From: Rhodococcus sp. HNM0569
GTDB taxonomy: Bacteria > Actinomycetota > Actinomycetes > Mycobacteriales > Mycobacteriaceae
NCBI RefSeq assembly: GCF_012726205.1
Contig: NZ_JAASAE010000012.1
Coordinates: 62,001-126,000, forward strand
Length of the DNA stretch: 64,000 nt
Reading direction: 5' to 3'
Shown here: piece by piece, positions 7,594 to 15,404 of the stretch
Numbering within the stretch: the stretch's first letter is position 1
Layout of the letters: each line of letters starts with the position of its first letter
Program-made: the position numbers and the translations under genes
The notes under the pieces: model-generated
The model's database searches: none
What the model was told of the DNA's origin: nothing
What the model saw: only the letters and a program-made list of their open reading frames with translations

Positions 7594-9381
7594 ATGGCGG
7601 TAGTCGACGATCGAGGCCATTCCGAGTACCCCGAGCCCGAGTCGGGTGAGGAATTCGGCAGGCAGCCACCCAACGACATGGCCGCCGAGCAATCGGTGCT
7701 CGGCGGCATGCTGTTGTCGAAGGACGCCATCGCCGACGTCCTCGAGGTGCTCCGGCCGGGCGACTTCTACCGGCCCGCGCACCAGTCGGTGTACGACGCG
7801 ATCCTCGACCTCTACAGCCGCGGCGAGCCCGCCGACCCGGTCACGGTGTCCGCCGAACTCGACCGGCGCGGCGAGCTACGTCGTGTCGGCGGCGCGCCCT
7901 ATCTCGTCACGCTCACCCAGACGGTCCCCACCGCCGCCAACGCCGGCTACTACGCCGAGATCGTCGGCGAGAAGTCGATCCTGCGGCGTCTCGTCGACGC
8001 CGGCACACGCATCGTCCAGTACGGCTACACGGGCGCCGACGGCCAGGACGTCGCCGAGGTCGTCGACCGCGCACAGGCCGAGATCTTCGAGGTCACCGAG
8101 CGCCGCACCACCGAGGACTTCGTGCCCCTCGAACAGCTGCTGCAGCCCACCATGGACGAGATCGACTCGATCGCGTCGCGCGGCGGCATCTCGCTCGGCG
8201 TCCCCACCGGCTTCGCCGAACTCGACGAGGTCACCAACGGACTGCACCCCGGGCAGATGATCATCGTGGCGGCCAGGCCGGGTGTGGGTAAGGCGCTCGC
8301 ACTCGACACTCCCCTGCCCACGCCCGCCGGTTGGACCACGATGGGTGACGTCCAGGTGGGCGATCACCTTCTCGACGCCGACGGCAAGCCCACCCGCGTC
8401 GTCGCGGCCACAGAGGTGATGGTCGACCGGCCGTGCTACGAGGTCGAGTTCTCCGACGGCACCGTCATCGTGGCCGACGAGCAGCATCAGTGGCTCACGG
8501 TGGTCGGCGGTGTTTCCGGGGTTCGGACGACGGCCGAGATCGCCGGATCGCTCGACGCGGTGCACGAGCTGCCGTTCGACGACGGCCGCAAGGTCACCAC
8601 GGTCCGTGCGGTGGTGAGCGTTCCGGTGCGCTGCGTCGAGGTCGACAACCCTGCGCACCTGTACCTCGCCAGCCGCGCGATGGTTCCCACGCACAACTCG
8701 ACATTGGGCATGGACTTCCTGCGGTCGTGCTCGGTCAAGCACGGCATGGCATCGGTCATGTTCTCGCTCGAGATGAGCAAGTCCGAGATCGTGATGCGTC
8801 TGCTGTCGGCCGAAGCGAAGATCAAGCTCGGCGACATGCGGTCGGGGCGCATGACGGACGACGACTGGACGAAGCTCGCGCGCCGCATGAGCGAGATCAG
8901 CGAAGCGCCGCTCTATATCGACGACTCGCCGAACCTCACCATGATGGAGATCCGCGCAAAAGCGCGGCGGCTCAAGCAGAAACACGACATCAAGCTCGTC
9001 GTCGTCGACTACCTCCAGCTGATGACGTCCGGCAAGAAGGTCGAGTCGCGGCAGCAGGAAGTCTCCGAGTTCTCGCGTAGCCTCAAGCTGCTCGCGAAGG
9101 AACTCGAAGTGCCCGTGGTAGCGATCTGCCAGCTCAACCGTGGTCCCGAGCAACGCACCGACAAGAAGCCGATGGTCTCCGACCTTCGCGAATCGGGCTC
9201 GCTGGAACAGGATGCCGACATGGTCATCCTGTTGCACCGCCCCGACGCGTTCGAGCGCGACGACCCACGCGGCGGCGAAGCCGACCTCATCCTCGGCAAG
9301 CACCGCAACGGCCCCACTGCCACCATCACCGTTGCGCACCAGCTGCATCTGTCGAAGTTCGTGGACATGGCACGCGGCTGA
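7594..9381 (+). CDS. dnaB: Replicative DNA helicase DnaB, intein-containing precursor
   Basis: The 595-residue precursor would give a 460-residue mature hexameric replication helicase after removal of a 135-residue intein. The N-terminal domain begins near residue 25 (DMAAEQSVLGGML). The RecA-type motor has Walker A GVGK-ST, split by the intein after its Lys, then Walker B (KLVVVDYLQLM) and the QLNRGPEQR segment. The GTG/ATG choice is clear: ATG follows gacgggagggtgacgg. The gene lies downstream of rplI, as Rv0058 does in M. tuberculosis, which also carries an intein. Correct splicing is required for ATPase activity because the insertion breaks the nucleotide-binding loop. Confidence 0.96.
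   Translation: MAVVDDRGHSEYPEPESGEEFGRQPPNDMAAEQSVLGGMLLSKDAIADVLEVLRPGDFYRPAHQSVYDAILDLYSRGEPADPVTVSAELDRRGELRRVGGAPYLVTLTQTVPTAANAGYYAEIVGEKSILRRLVDAGTRIVQYGYTGADGQDVAEVVDRAQAEIFEVTERRTTEDFVPLEQLLQPTMDEIDSIASRGGISLGVPTGFAELDEVTNGLHPGQMIIVAARPGVGKALALDTPLPTPAGWTTMGDVQVGDHLLDADGKPTRVVAATEVMVDRPCYEVEFSDGTVIVADEQHQWLTVVGGVSGVRTTAEIAGSLDAVHELPFDDGRKVTTVRAVVSVPVRCVEVDNPAHLYLASRAMVPTHNSTLGMDFLRSCSVKHGMASVMFSLEMSKSEIVMRLLSAEAKIKLGDMRSGRMTDDDWTKLARRMSEISEAPLYIDDSPNLTMMEIRAKARRLKQKHDIKLVVVDYLQLMTSGKKVESRQQEVSEFSRSLKLLAKELEVPVVAICQLNRGPEQRTDKKPMVSDLRESGSLEQDADMVILLHRPDAFERDDPRGGEADLILGKHRNGPTATITVAHQLHLSKFVDMARG
8293..8697 (+). other. Class-3-type mini-intein in the DnaB Walker A loop
   Basis: Residues 234-368 of the precursor form an in-frame protein intron between GVGK and STLG. 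It starts with Ala instead of Cys/Ser and ends in THN before Ser+1. Block B has H-Q-W (Trp300), block F has R-C-V (Cys347) and block G has T-H-N (Thr366), which together give the Trp-Cys-Thr triad of class 3 inteins. In that class the block F Cys starts splicing. At 135 residues there is no room for a homing endonuclease, so it is a mini-intein. Boundaries are set by the intact helicase sequence on both sides. Confidence 0.92.
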
Positions 9382-9391
9382 CGCACCTCGT

Positions 9392-9448
9392 CGAACGGGC
9401 GGTTTCTCGACTATCGCGCGAGTGGAAATCTGCGGAACAGCCCGTTCG
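9392..9448. repeat. 57-bp interspersed palindromic repeat, copy 1
   Basis: The ends CGAACGGGC and GCCCGTTCG form a 9-bp inverted repeat around a 39-base interior. The reverse complement aligns without gaps to 16615-16671, with 45 of 57 bases identical. It sits between the dnaB stop and the 3' end of the NTF2-like gene, where it could also act as a bidirectional transcription barrier. No transposase is nearby. Confidence 0.75.
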
Positions 9449-9466
9449 GCAAGGGAACTGAAGAGT

Positions 9467-9850
9467 TCACTCCTCGACAGGCGTGGTGTGCGAGAGCATG
9501 CAGCGCCAGCCGTCGGCGGTGCGGACGTAGACGTCGGTGGTCCATTCGTCGGCGCCGAAGGTCTCGTCGTCGAACTGTGCGGTGTTGGTGACGCGAGCCG
9601 AGCGGACCGCGGTGTCGCCGTACACCCGGATCCGTTCCGTGCCGGCGACGGTGTTCATAGCGGAGTGCGTGAGTTGACCGGACTCGACGAGGTCGAGGAA
9701 GGCGGCGACGGTGCCGATGCCGTCACCGTCGACGATCGCCCAGTCGGGGGTGACGGACGCGGCGATCGCGTCGGGGTCGTTCGCGACGATCGCGCGCTCG
9801 AACGCGACTCCGGCGTCGTGTACGGCAGCGGCATCGTCCGAGGGTGCCAT
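9467..9850 (-). CDS. NTF2-like / SnoaL-fold protein (DUF4440 type)
   Basis: A protein of about 127 residues with the cone-shaped NTF2 fold pattern: an N-terminal helix (AAAVHDAGVAFERAIVANDP), the WAIVDGDG strand, a helix with FLDLVESG, and C-terminal strands ending in DGWRCMLSHTTPVEE. The start at 9850 (MAPSDD) was chosen over 9871, which would add seven residues. The family includes small enzymes and ligand-binding proteins, so no specific reaction can be named. It is convergent with dnaB and divergent from the pyruvate-kinase-like gene. Confidence 0.8.
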   Translation of the reverse strand: MAPSDDAAAVHDAGVAFERAIVANDPDAIAASVTPDWAIVDGDGIGTVAAFLDLVESGQLTHSAMNTVAGTERIRVYGDTAVRSARVTNTAQFDDETFGADEWTTDVYVRTADGWRCMLSHTTPVEE

Positions 9851-9966
9851 GCCGTCATGCTGACACCACACGCCGCCGGGTGTGGGCGAAATGGCCGATG
9901 ACCATGCCCGACGGGTCGAAATCTTGCACGCTGAGAAGGCACGGACAGCGCGTGGGGAGGTGCTTC

Positions 9967-11751
9967 ATGAACGGTCTCGCGGCCCGGCTGGGCGAGCTGC
10001 GCGGCGAGCTTCGCGACCTCCGCTCCGCAGCCTTGGATGCCGAGCAGGAGGCGGGTGAGCGCATCGCCCGGGTGGCACCGGAGCATCGCGACGCGGCGGC
10101 CAACATGGTGCGCTACTGCGCACTGCGCAGCCGTGACCTGCGCGGTCTGCAGGATCGACTCGCCCAGGTCGGTCTGTCGTCGCTCGGGCGCATGGAGCCG
10201 GACGTGCTGCGCAATCTCGACGCGGTCCTCGCGATGGTGAACGCCGCACTCGGCGACTCCACCGACGATGCTCCCGCGGACGTCGACACGGGTGAGGCGG
10301 GCGCCGAACTGTTCCGCAAGGCGGCGGCGCTCCTCGGCGGCGCGCCCGACGATCGCAGCACGCGGATCATGGTGACGATGCCGAGCGACGCGGCGACGGA
10401 TGCGGCCCTCGTGCGGTCCTTCACGGCGGCGGGCATGGATCTTGCGCGCATCAACTGCGCCCACGACGGCCCCGAGGAATGGGCGGCGATGGCGGTACAT
10501 GTGCGCTCGTCGGGAGAGGACGTGCGCATCGCGATGGACCTCGGCGGCCCGAAGTTGCGCACCGGCCCGATCCGGCCGGGCCCGGAGGTCGTGAAGATCA
10601 AGCCACGACGCGACGCGGCGGGCCGGGTGCTCGCGCCGTCGGCGGTGTGGCTGGGACGTGCTCCCCTCCATGCCGACGACACCGCGGTGCCGGTCGCCGG
10701 CACCGGGTGGCTGGCGCGGCGCGTCGTGGGCGACCGGATCGACTTCCGCGACGCGCGCGGCAGGCGTCGGCGGATGCGGGTGGTCGAGACGACCGGCACC
10801 GGTGTGCACCTGTTGGGTGACCGCACGAGCTATCTCGTGCCGGGCACGGCGATCGGCGTCGGGAACGACTCCACCACGATCGGCCCCCTGCCTGCCACGG
10901 AACAGGCATTGCGGGTGAGCCGCGGCGACGCCCTCGTGCTCACGGCGTCGCAGGAACCCGCGGAGCCGACATCCGACGGCAGGCACCGCATCGGGTGCAG
11001 CCTGCCGGACGTCTTCGGGGCCGTCCACGAAGGCCACCGGGTGCTGTTCGACGACGGCAAGATCGGCGGCGTCGTGACGTCGGTGTCCGAGAACGAGATC
11101 CATGTCGGTATCACGTCCGCGCCGATCGGCGGGACGAAACTCAAGGCGGGAAAGGGAATCAACCTGCCCGACACCGAGCTGCCGATTCCGGCGCTGACCG
11201 ACGAGGACAAGGCCGATCTCGATTCGGTCGTCGAGCTCGCGGACATCGTGGAGATCTCGTTCGTGCGATCGGCCGCGGACGTGCGTGAGCTGCTCGAGCT
11301 GTTGGACGCGCGCGACGCGCCCGAGCTCGGTGTCGTCGTGAAACTCGAGACGGTCGCGGGCTTCGCCGCCCTTCCCGAGGCGCTGCTCGAGCTGATGCGC
11401 CGTCCGCGCGTGGGGGTCATGATCGCGCGCGGAGATCTCGCGGTGGAGGCGGGTTTCGAACGTCTCGCCGAGGTGCAGGAGGAGACGCTGTGGCTGTGTC
11501 AGGCGGCGCGGGTACCGGTGATCTGGGCGACGCAGGTGCTCGATTCGCTCGCCGACGCGGGCGTGCCGACGCGCGCCGAGGTGACCGACGCGGCGCAGGG
11601 CGAACGCGCGGAATGCGTGATGCTCAACAAGGGTCCGTACATCGTCGAGGCGATCGGTGCCCTCGACGACATCCTCCGCCGCATGCACGGGCACCTCTAC
11701 AAGAAGAACCCGCTGCTCCGACGGCTGACGTCGTGGCGGATCGGCGACTGA
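9967..11751 (+). CDS. Pyruvate-kinase-like protein with N-terminal extension
   Basis: A 594-residue protein related to pyruvate kinase (phosphoenolpyruvate + ADP to pyruvate + ATP). A ggagg site precedes the ATG at 9967. About 120 residues of helical, Arg-rich N-terminal sequence come first. Then follow a barrel strand with LARINCAH, MDLGGPKLRTG, an inserted B-type domain, the KLET strand with the catalytic-type Lys, MIARGDLAVE and PVIWATQVLDS. The usual VMLSGETA motif is changed to VMLNKGPY, and the protein stops about 35 residues later, so the allosteric C-terminal domain is missing. It is probably an atypical paralogue and not the main glycolytic enzyme. Catalytic activity is uncertain. 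Confidence 0.82.
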   Translation: MNGLAARLGELRGELRDLRSAALDAEQEAGERIARVAPEHRDAAANMVRYCALRSRDLRGLQDRLAQVGLSSLGRMEPDVLRNLDAVLAMVNAALGDSTDDAPADVDTGEAGAELFRKAAALLGGAPDDRSTRIMVTMPSDAATDAALVRSFTAAGMDLARINCAHDGPEEWAAMAVHVRSSGEDVRIAMDLGGPKLRTGPIRPGPEVVKIKPRRDAAGRVLAPSAVWLGRAPLHADDTAVPVAGTGWLARRVVGDRIDFRDARGRRRRMRVVETTGTGVHLLGDRTSYLVPGTAIGVGNDSTTIGPLPATEQALRVSRGDALVLTASQEPAEPTSDGRHRIGCSLPDVFGAVHEGHRVLFDDGKIGGVVTSVSENEIHVGITSAPIGGTKLKAGKGINLPDTELPIPALTDEDKADLDSVVELADIVEISFVRSAADVRELLELLDARDAPELGVVVKLETVAGFAALPEALLELMRRPRVGVMIARGDLAVEAGFERLAEVQEETLWLCQAARVPVIWATQVLDSLADAGVPTRAEVTDAAQGERAECVMLNKGPYIVEAIGALDDILRRMHGHLYKKNPLLRRLTSWRIGD

Positions 11752-11757
11752 ACCGGC

Positions 11758-12414
11758 TCACACCTCGAGCATCGGCAACAGGAACTTGCGGGCGACGGCG
11801 GCGACCTGGTCGTCGTCGTGGAGGTCGACGGTGCGGCTGGGCACCATGAGGAACGACGCCGAGATGCGCACCATCATCTCGGCGACGAGGTCCACGTCGA
11901 GGTCGCTGGACACGGTGCCTGCGCGCTGTTCGCGGCGCAGCTGGCCTGCGACGAACTCCTGCACCGCGGCGAGGTTGCGGCCGCCGTCGCCCACGATCGA
12001 GCCCTGCCCGCCGGGTTCGGCGCCGATCAGTTCGGAGATGAGTGGATTGCCGGAGATCGAGCGAAGGGAGCTCACGAATCCGACGACGACGCGATCGGCG
12101 ACCGTGGGTGCTTGCGCGATGTCGACGAGGAATTGGTGGAAGTAGCGCCGGAATTCGCGGAGGACGACCTCGTCGACGAGCGCGTCGCGCGTCTCGAATT
12201 TGCGGTACACGGTGACTCGGGACAGGTTCGCTTCGCGCGCGACGTCTTCCATCGAGGTGCGCGCGATGCCGCGTCTGCAGAACTGCTCGTATGCGGCGTC
12301 GAGGAGCCGCGTGCGTGTCGCGTCATCGTTGTCGGCGACGGGTGTCACGAGGGCACGCTCGAACAGGGTTTTCGGCTGGGACGCCTCGTTTCCGACCTGC
12401 TGCGACGGGACCAC
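11758..12414 (-). CDS. TetR-family regulator, probable regulator of lcp
   Basis: A 218-residue TetR protein. The GTG start at 12414 was chosen because an aaggagga site lies five bases before it; a longer frame to 12537 would add about 41 Arg/Pro-rich residues. The DNA-binding domain spans residues 30-75 (TRTRLLDAAYEQFCRRG, then TSMEDVAREANLSRVTVYRKF). The C-terminal ligand domain ends at MLEV. It is divergent from the latex-clearing gene at 12652, and a perfect GTAAC-GAC-GTTAC dyad lies between the two. TetR regulators next to lcp genes are known from Gordonia (LcpR), so a repressor role for lcp is a reasonable inference. Confidence 0.88.
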   Translation of the reverse strand: MVPSQQVGNEASQPKTLFERALVTPVADNDDATRTRLLDAAYEQFCRRGIARTSMEDVAREANLSRVTVYRKFETRDALVDEVVLREFRRYFHQFLVDIAQAPTVADRVVVGFVSSLRSISGNPLISELIGAEPGGQGSIVGDGGRNLAAVQEFVAGQLRREQRAGTVSSDLDVDLVAEMMVRISASFLMVPSRTVDLHDDDQVAAVARKFLLPMLEV

Positions 12415-12540
12415 GCGCTCCTCCTTCGGTCGGGCGGGCCCGGGTTGTCGACCATCACTGGCAGACCGCGGCGCCCGTTGTGCCGCGCACTCATTGTGGC
12501 GGTTTCCCTTCCTATTGTGGCCGACCCGTGCTATCACTGC

Positions 12541-12553
12541 GTAACGACGTTAC
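12541..12553. promoter_or_regulatory. Candidate TetR operator between tetR and lcp
   Basis: GTAACGACGTTAC is a perfect 5-3-5 inverted repeat in the 237-bp divergent promoter region, 127 bp from the tetR start and 98 bp from the lcp start. Its size suits a TetR dimer. The adjacent sequence is AT-rich compared with its surroundings and may hold the promoter. Confidence 0.6.
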
Positions 12554-12651
12554 AAAATCTGTGTCATTGCCTCATGGTTCGAGTTGAACGGGTGATGACG
12601 CCAACGAGGGGTGGCGTCCGACGCGGCGCCCCACCGACGAGGGGTAACGGT

Positions 12652-13884
12652 ATGGACGAGATCAACAGGCGGAAGGTACTCGAGGCCGGCGGAGTCGGCG
12701 CACTCGGCGCTCTCGGCGCATTCGCATTCGCGACGCCCGCCGCTGCGAGGCCGTGGCGGTGGTCGCCCGCCGGGTCGATTCCGGGTACCGGCAGCGGCGC
12801 GGACCCGACACAGGTGTGGGACGAAGAGGCCGACCCGCTCGTCGCGTCGCTGCTCGACCGTGGCGAGTCGGCGCGAGTCAACGAAGTGCTGCGCAACTGG
12901 AAGACGAACGCTCAACCGCTGCCCGCCGGGTTGCCCGGTGACGTGCACGATTTCGTCGAACGCGCACGGCAGATGCCGTCGTGGTCGGATTCGGCGAAGC
13001 TCGACGCCGCGGTGCGCTTCAACGACAAGCGTGGCCTGTATCTCGGTGTGCTGTACGGCTTTGCGAGCGGCATGATGAGCACGGTCATCCCGAAGGAAGC
13101 GCTCGCCGTCTACTACTCGAAGGGCGGCGCGAACATGAAGCGCCGCATCTCGAAGACCGCGAAGCTGGGCTACGACATCGGATCTCGCAACGCATACGCG
13201 CCGGACGGGCAGATGATCGTGACGGCAGTCAAGACGCGTCTCGCGCACGCAGGCGTGCGGCACCTGCTGCAAACGTCGCAGACGTGGAATCACATGGCGC
13301 CCGAGGATATTCCGATCAGTCAGCGCGACATGATGGTCACGTGGCACAGCCTGCCCACTACCGTGATGCGCACGCTGAAGGCGTGGGAGGTGCCCATCGC
13401 ACCCGACGAGTCCGAGGGCTTCCTGCATTCGTGGCAGATCTCGGCGCACATGCTCGGCATCGAGGATCAGTACATTCCGGCGACCTGGGACGACGCGGAG
13501 TCGCAGGCACGTGAGGTGCTCGACCCCATCCTCGCGCCCACGCCGGAAGGCCTGAAGCTTGCGGACATGCTGCTGGACTTGGGGCAGGGTATCGACCTCA
13601 CGCTGCTCAGCCGCCCCATCCTGGGGGCGCTCACGCGGTTCACGCTCGGCGACAAGATCGCCGGCTGGCTGAACATTCCACGGGAACCGGTGTGGGACAC
13701 CCTGCTGAACACGGCGTGGGGTCCGTTCATCAAGGTGCGTGAGGGTCTGCTGCCGCTTCCGTTCGCACCCGACGCGTACTGGACGTTCGACGAGTTGCTC
13801 CGCCAGTTCGTGCTGCTCTACATGGGTGAATTGGGAGCGCTGAGCATCGAGATCCCCGAGCACAACAATCCGAATTACCCGTAA
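12652..13884 (+). CDS. lcp: Latex-clearing protein, rubber oxygenase (Tat-exported)
   Basis: A 410-residue secreted b-type haem dioxygenase that cleaves the double bonds of poly(cis-1,4-isoprene) to oligo-isoprenoid aldehydes and ketones. A twin-arginine signal (NRRKVLEAGG, hydrophobic stretch, ending near AAARP at residue 36) is present. The DUF2236 core starts near residue 110 (RGLYLGVLYGFASGMMS). Residues expected in the active site are found with numbering one above the Streptomyces K30 enzyme: Glu149, Arg165, Lys168, Thr169 and the axial-ligand His199. The DMMVTWHSLPTTVMRTLKAW and GFLHSWQISAHMLGI segments are typical. Normal length. It is monocistronic and divergent from a TetR gene. It implies that the strain may attack natural rubber or related isoprenoids. 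Confidence 0.93.
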   Translation: MDEINRRKVLEAGGVGALGALGAFAFATPAAARPWRWSPAGSIPGTGSGADPTQVWDEEADPLVASLLDRGESARVNEVLRNWKTNAQPLPAGLPGDVHDFVERARQMPSWSDSAKLDAAVRFNDKRGLYLGVLYGFASGMMSTVIPKEALAVYYSKGGANMKRRISKTAKLGYDIGSRNAYAPDGQMIVTAVKTRLAHAGVRHLLQTSQTWNHMAPEDIPISQRDMMVTWHSLPTTVMRTLKAWEVPIAPDESEGFLHSWQISAHMLGIEDQYIPATWDDAESQAREVLDPILAPTPEGLKLADMLLDLGQGIDLTLLSRPILGALTRFTLGDKIAGWLNIPREPVWDTLLNTAWGPFIKVREGLLPLPFAPDAYWTFDELLRQFVLLYMGELGALSIEIPEHNNPNYP

Positions 13885-13899
13885 CGGCTACCGCACCGG

Positions 13900-14019
13900 T
13901 CAGAGAACGGAGGCTGCGGTGGCGGCGGTGATCGGCGCTTCGACGAGCGAGATCGCCACGACGAGCCCGAGCCAGAACGCGGGCGCGAGCAGTTCGAGAC
14001 CGATCCACACATCGCTCAT
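13900..14019 (-). CDS. 39-residue membrane peptide, probable truncated gene
   Basis: A short frame coupled by an ATGA overlap to the preceding TetR gene, with a gaggtg ribosome site. The product is one hydrophobic segment (about residues 5-27, with LLAPAFWLGLVVAISLVEAP). This start resembles the N-terminus of longer actinobacterial small integral membrane proteins of unknown function, in which the conserved EAP is followed by more helices. Here it stops 12 residues later, so the gene looks like a decayed remnant, or has become a single-helix micropeptide. The family link is from recall and was not tested. Confidence 0.55.
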   Translation of the reverse strand: MSDVWIGLELLAPAFWLGLVVAISLVEAPITAATAASVL

Positions 14020-14636
14020 CGTTCACCTCGCTGGTCGGTGCTCGGGTGCCTCGACCCTAACGCGGGGCGGCCCAGTCGCGGCCCCAGGACGTCGCGGACG
14101 GCCGCGCGCACTGCGTCGGCGTCGGCACCGCTCTCGATGAGTGCGGTGGACTGGTGAACGAGGCTGTTGACCAGGTCGGCGACCAGTTCGGGCCGGGGCG
14201 ACCCGCATTCGACCAGCGCCCCGACGAGTGGAGTGGTGAGCCCGTCGTGCAGCGCGGCGAGCCGGTCCTCGGACATCGCCCCCGGCTCGAGCCGAGCGAG
14301 CGTGCCGACGACGGCGTGCTCGCCGTCGACGACGAGTTGCAGATTCGCGTCGACGTACGCGAGCACCTTCTCTTCCGGAGGCACCCGGTCCATCGCCGCG
14401 GTGACCCGCTCGTTCCAGCGCGGGAAACGGTCTTCGAGGACGGCCGCGAGCAGGTCGGTGCGCGACCGGAAGTAGTGGTAGACGCTCGACCGCGCGAGCC
14501 CGGCCTCTGCCGCCACGTCGGCGAGGCCGGGAGCGCGGTCGGGTGCTTTCGACAGCAGCGCGTACGCCGCGTCGACGAGGGCCCGACGCTGCGCCTCGTG
14601 GTGTTCCGCCACCGTGGCGGCCGAGATCTTCGGCAT
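14016..14636 (-). CDS. TetR-family regulator of the FtsX/ABC operon
   Basis: A 206-residue TetR protein. The helix-turn-helix lies at residues 15-65 (RRALVDAAYALLSK, GLADVAAEAGLARSSVYHYF). The ATG follows a gggaggag site. It is the third gene of an operon with the FtsX-like permease and its ATPase, 48 bp after the ATPase stop. Two similar dyads (TCGACA-N3-TGTCGA type) lie before the first gene, so autoregulation of the whole operon is likely. The C-terminal ligand domain has no recognisable specificity. Confidence 0.9.
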   Translation of the reverse strand: MPKISAATVAEHHEAQRRALVDAAYALLSKAPDRAPGLADVAAEAGLARSSVYHYFRSRTDLLAAVLEDRFPRWNERVTAAMDRVPPEEKVLAYVDANLQLVVDGEHAVVGTLARLEPGAMSEDRLAALHDGLTTPLVGALVECGSPRPELVADLVNSLVHQSTALIESGADADAVRAAVRDVLGPRLGRPALGSRHPSTDQRGER

Positions 14637-14684
14637 CGGTCTCCTCCCGTGGGCCGGACCGCTGCGTGCCGCGCCCGCGTGCTG

Positions 14685-15404
14685 TCAGTCCCGGTAGGGG
14701 TGCACGGCGCCGTCGACCATCTCGAGGACACGGTCGCAGTGGTGCAGGACGTCGTGGTCGTGGGTGACCATGATCGTAGCGACCCCGGCCTCGTGGGTTT
14801 CGCGCGCGAGCAGTTCGACGATCTCCTGGCTGCGGGTGCGGTCGAGCGCCGCGGTCGGCTCGTCGACGAGCAGCAGTGTCGGATTCCCCATCAGCGCGCG
14901 GGCGATACCGACGCGTTGCCGCTCGCCGCCCGAGAGCCGGCCCGGCCGCTTGTCCGCCCGGTGCGACATTCCGACCGCGTCGAGCAGCGCGTCCGGGTCG
15001 CGTCCCGGGCGTCCGGTGATCTTCGTGACGAGCACGAGCTGGTCGCGTGCCGTGAGCGCGGGAATCAGATTGCCGGACTGGAAGACGAAGCCGATCCGGT
15101 CGCGGCGCAGCGCCGCGAGCCGTCGCCGCGACATGCCGCCGAGGACTTCCTCGCCGACGCGAACCGTGCCGCTCGTGGGCGAGGTGAGGCCGCCCGCGAC
15201 GGCCAGCAGGCTCGACTTGCCCGCGCCCGACGGGCCGACGATCGCGACGAGTTCCCCACGCCGCACCTCCAGGTCGACGTGGTCGAGCGCGTCGACGGTG
15301 GTGTCGCCGTCGCCGAACGTGAGGACGACGTCGTCGAGGGACAATCCGGTCGACATCGTCTGGGTGGCGGTGGTGCCGGTGCCCATCGGTTCTCCTGCGT
15401 TCAT
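14685..15404 (-). CDS. ABC transporter ATP-binding protein, LolD/MacB type
   Basis: A 239-residue ABC ATPase that powers the FtsX-like permease encoded just upstream. Motifs are Walker A GPSGAGKSS, the Q-loop FVFQSGNLIP, signature LSGGERQR, Walker B LLLVDEPTAAL and the switch His in MVTHDHDVL. The ATG at 15404 overlaps the permease stop (ATGA); a second start at 15386 has its own aggag site and is possible. Transporters of this class usually move lipids, lipoproteins or peptides out of the membrane, or act mechanically on it. Confidence 0.92.
   Translation of the reverse strand: MNAGEPMGTGTTATQTMSTGLSLDDVVLTFGDGDTTVDALDHVDLEVRRGELVAIVGPSGAGKSSLLAVAGGLTSPTSGTVRVGEEVLGGMSRRRLAALRRDRIGFVFQSGNLIPALTARDQLVLVTKITGRPGRDPDALLDAVGMSHRADKRPGRLSGGERQRVGIARALMGNPTLLLVDEPTAALDRTRSQEIVELLARETHEAGVATIMVTHDHDVLHHCDRVLEMVDGAVHPYRD

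Noticed and set aside
7183-7782. Possible Rv0057-like gene in the rplI-dnaB gap
   Set aside because: The minus-strand frame runs into dnaB, has no ribosome site and no resemblance to a known family; the plus-strand frames are short.
8293-8697. Frameshifted or chimeric dnaB
   Set aside because: The insertion is in frame, has intein blocks A, B, F and G, and the helicase sequence continues exactly at the P-loop.
9392-9448. Intrinsic terminator of dnaB
   Set aside because: A stem is possible, but the loop is 39 bases and no T-run follows; the match to 16615-16671 shows it is a dispersed repeat.
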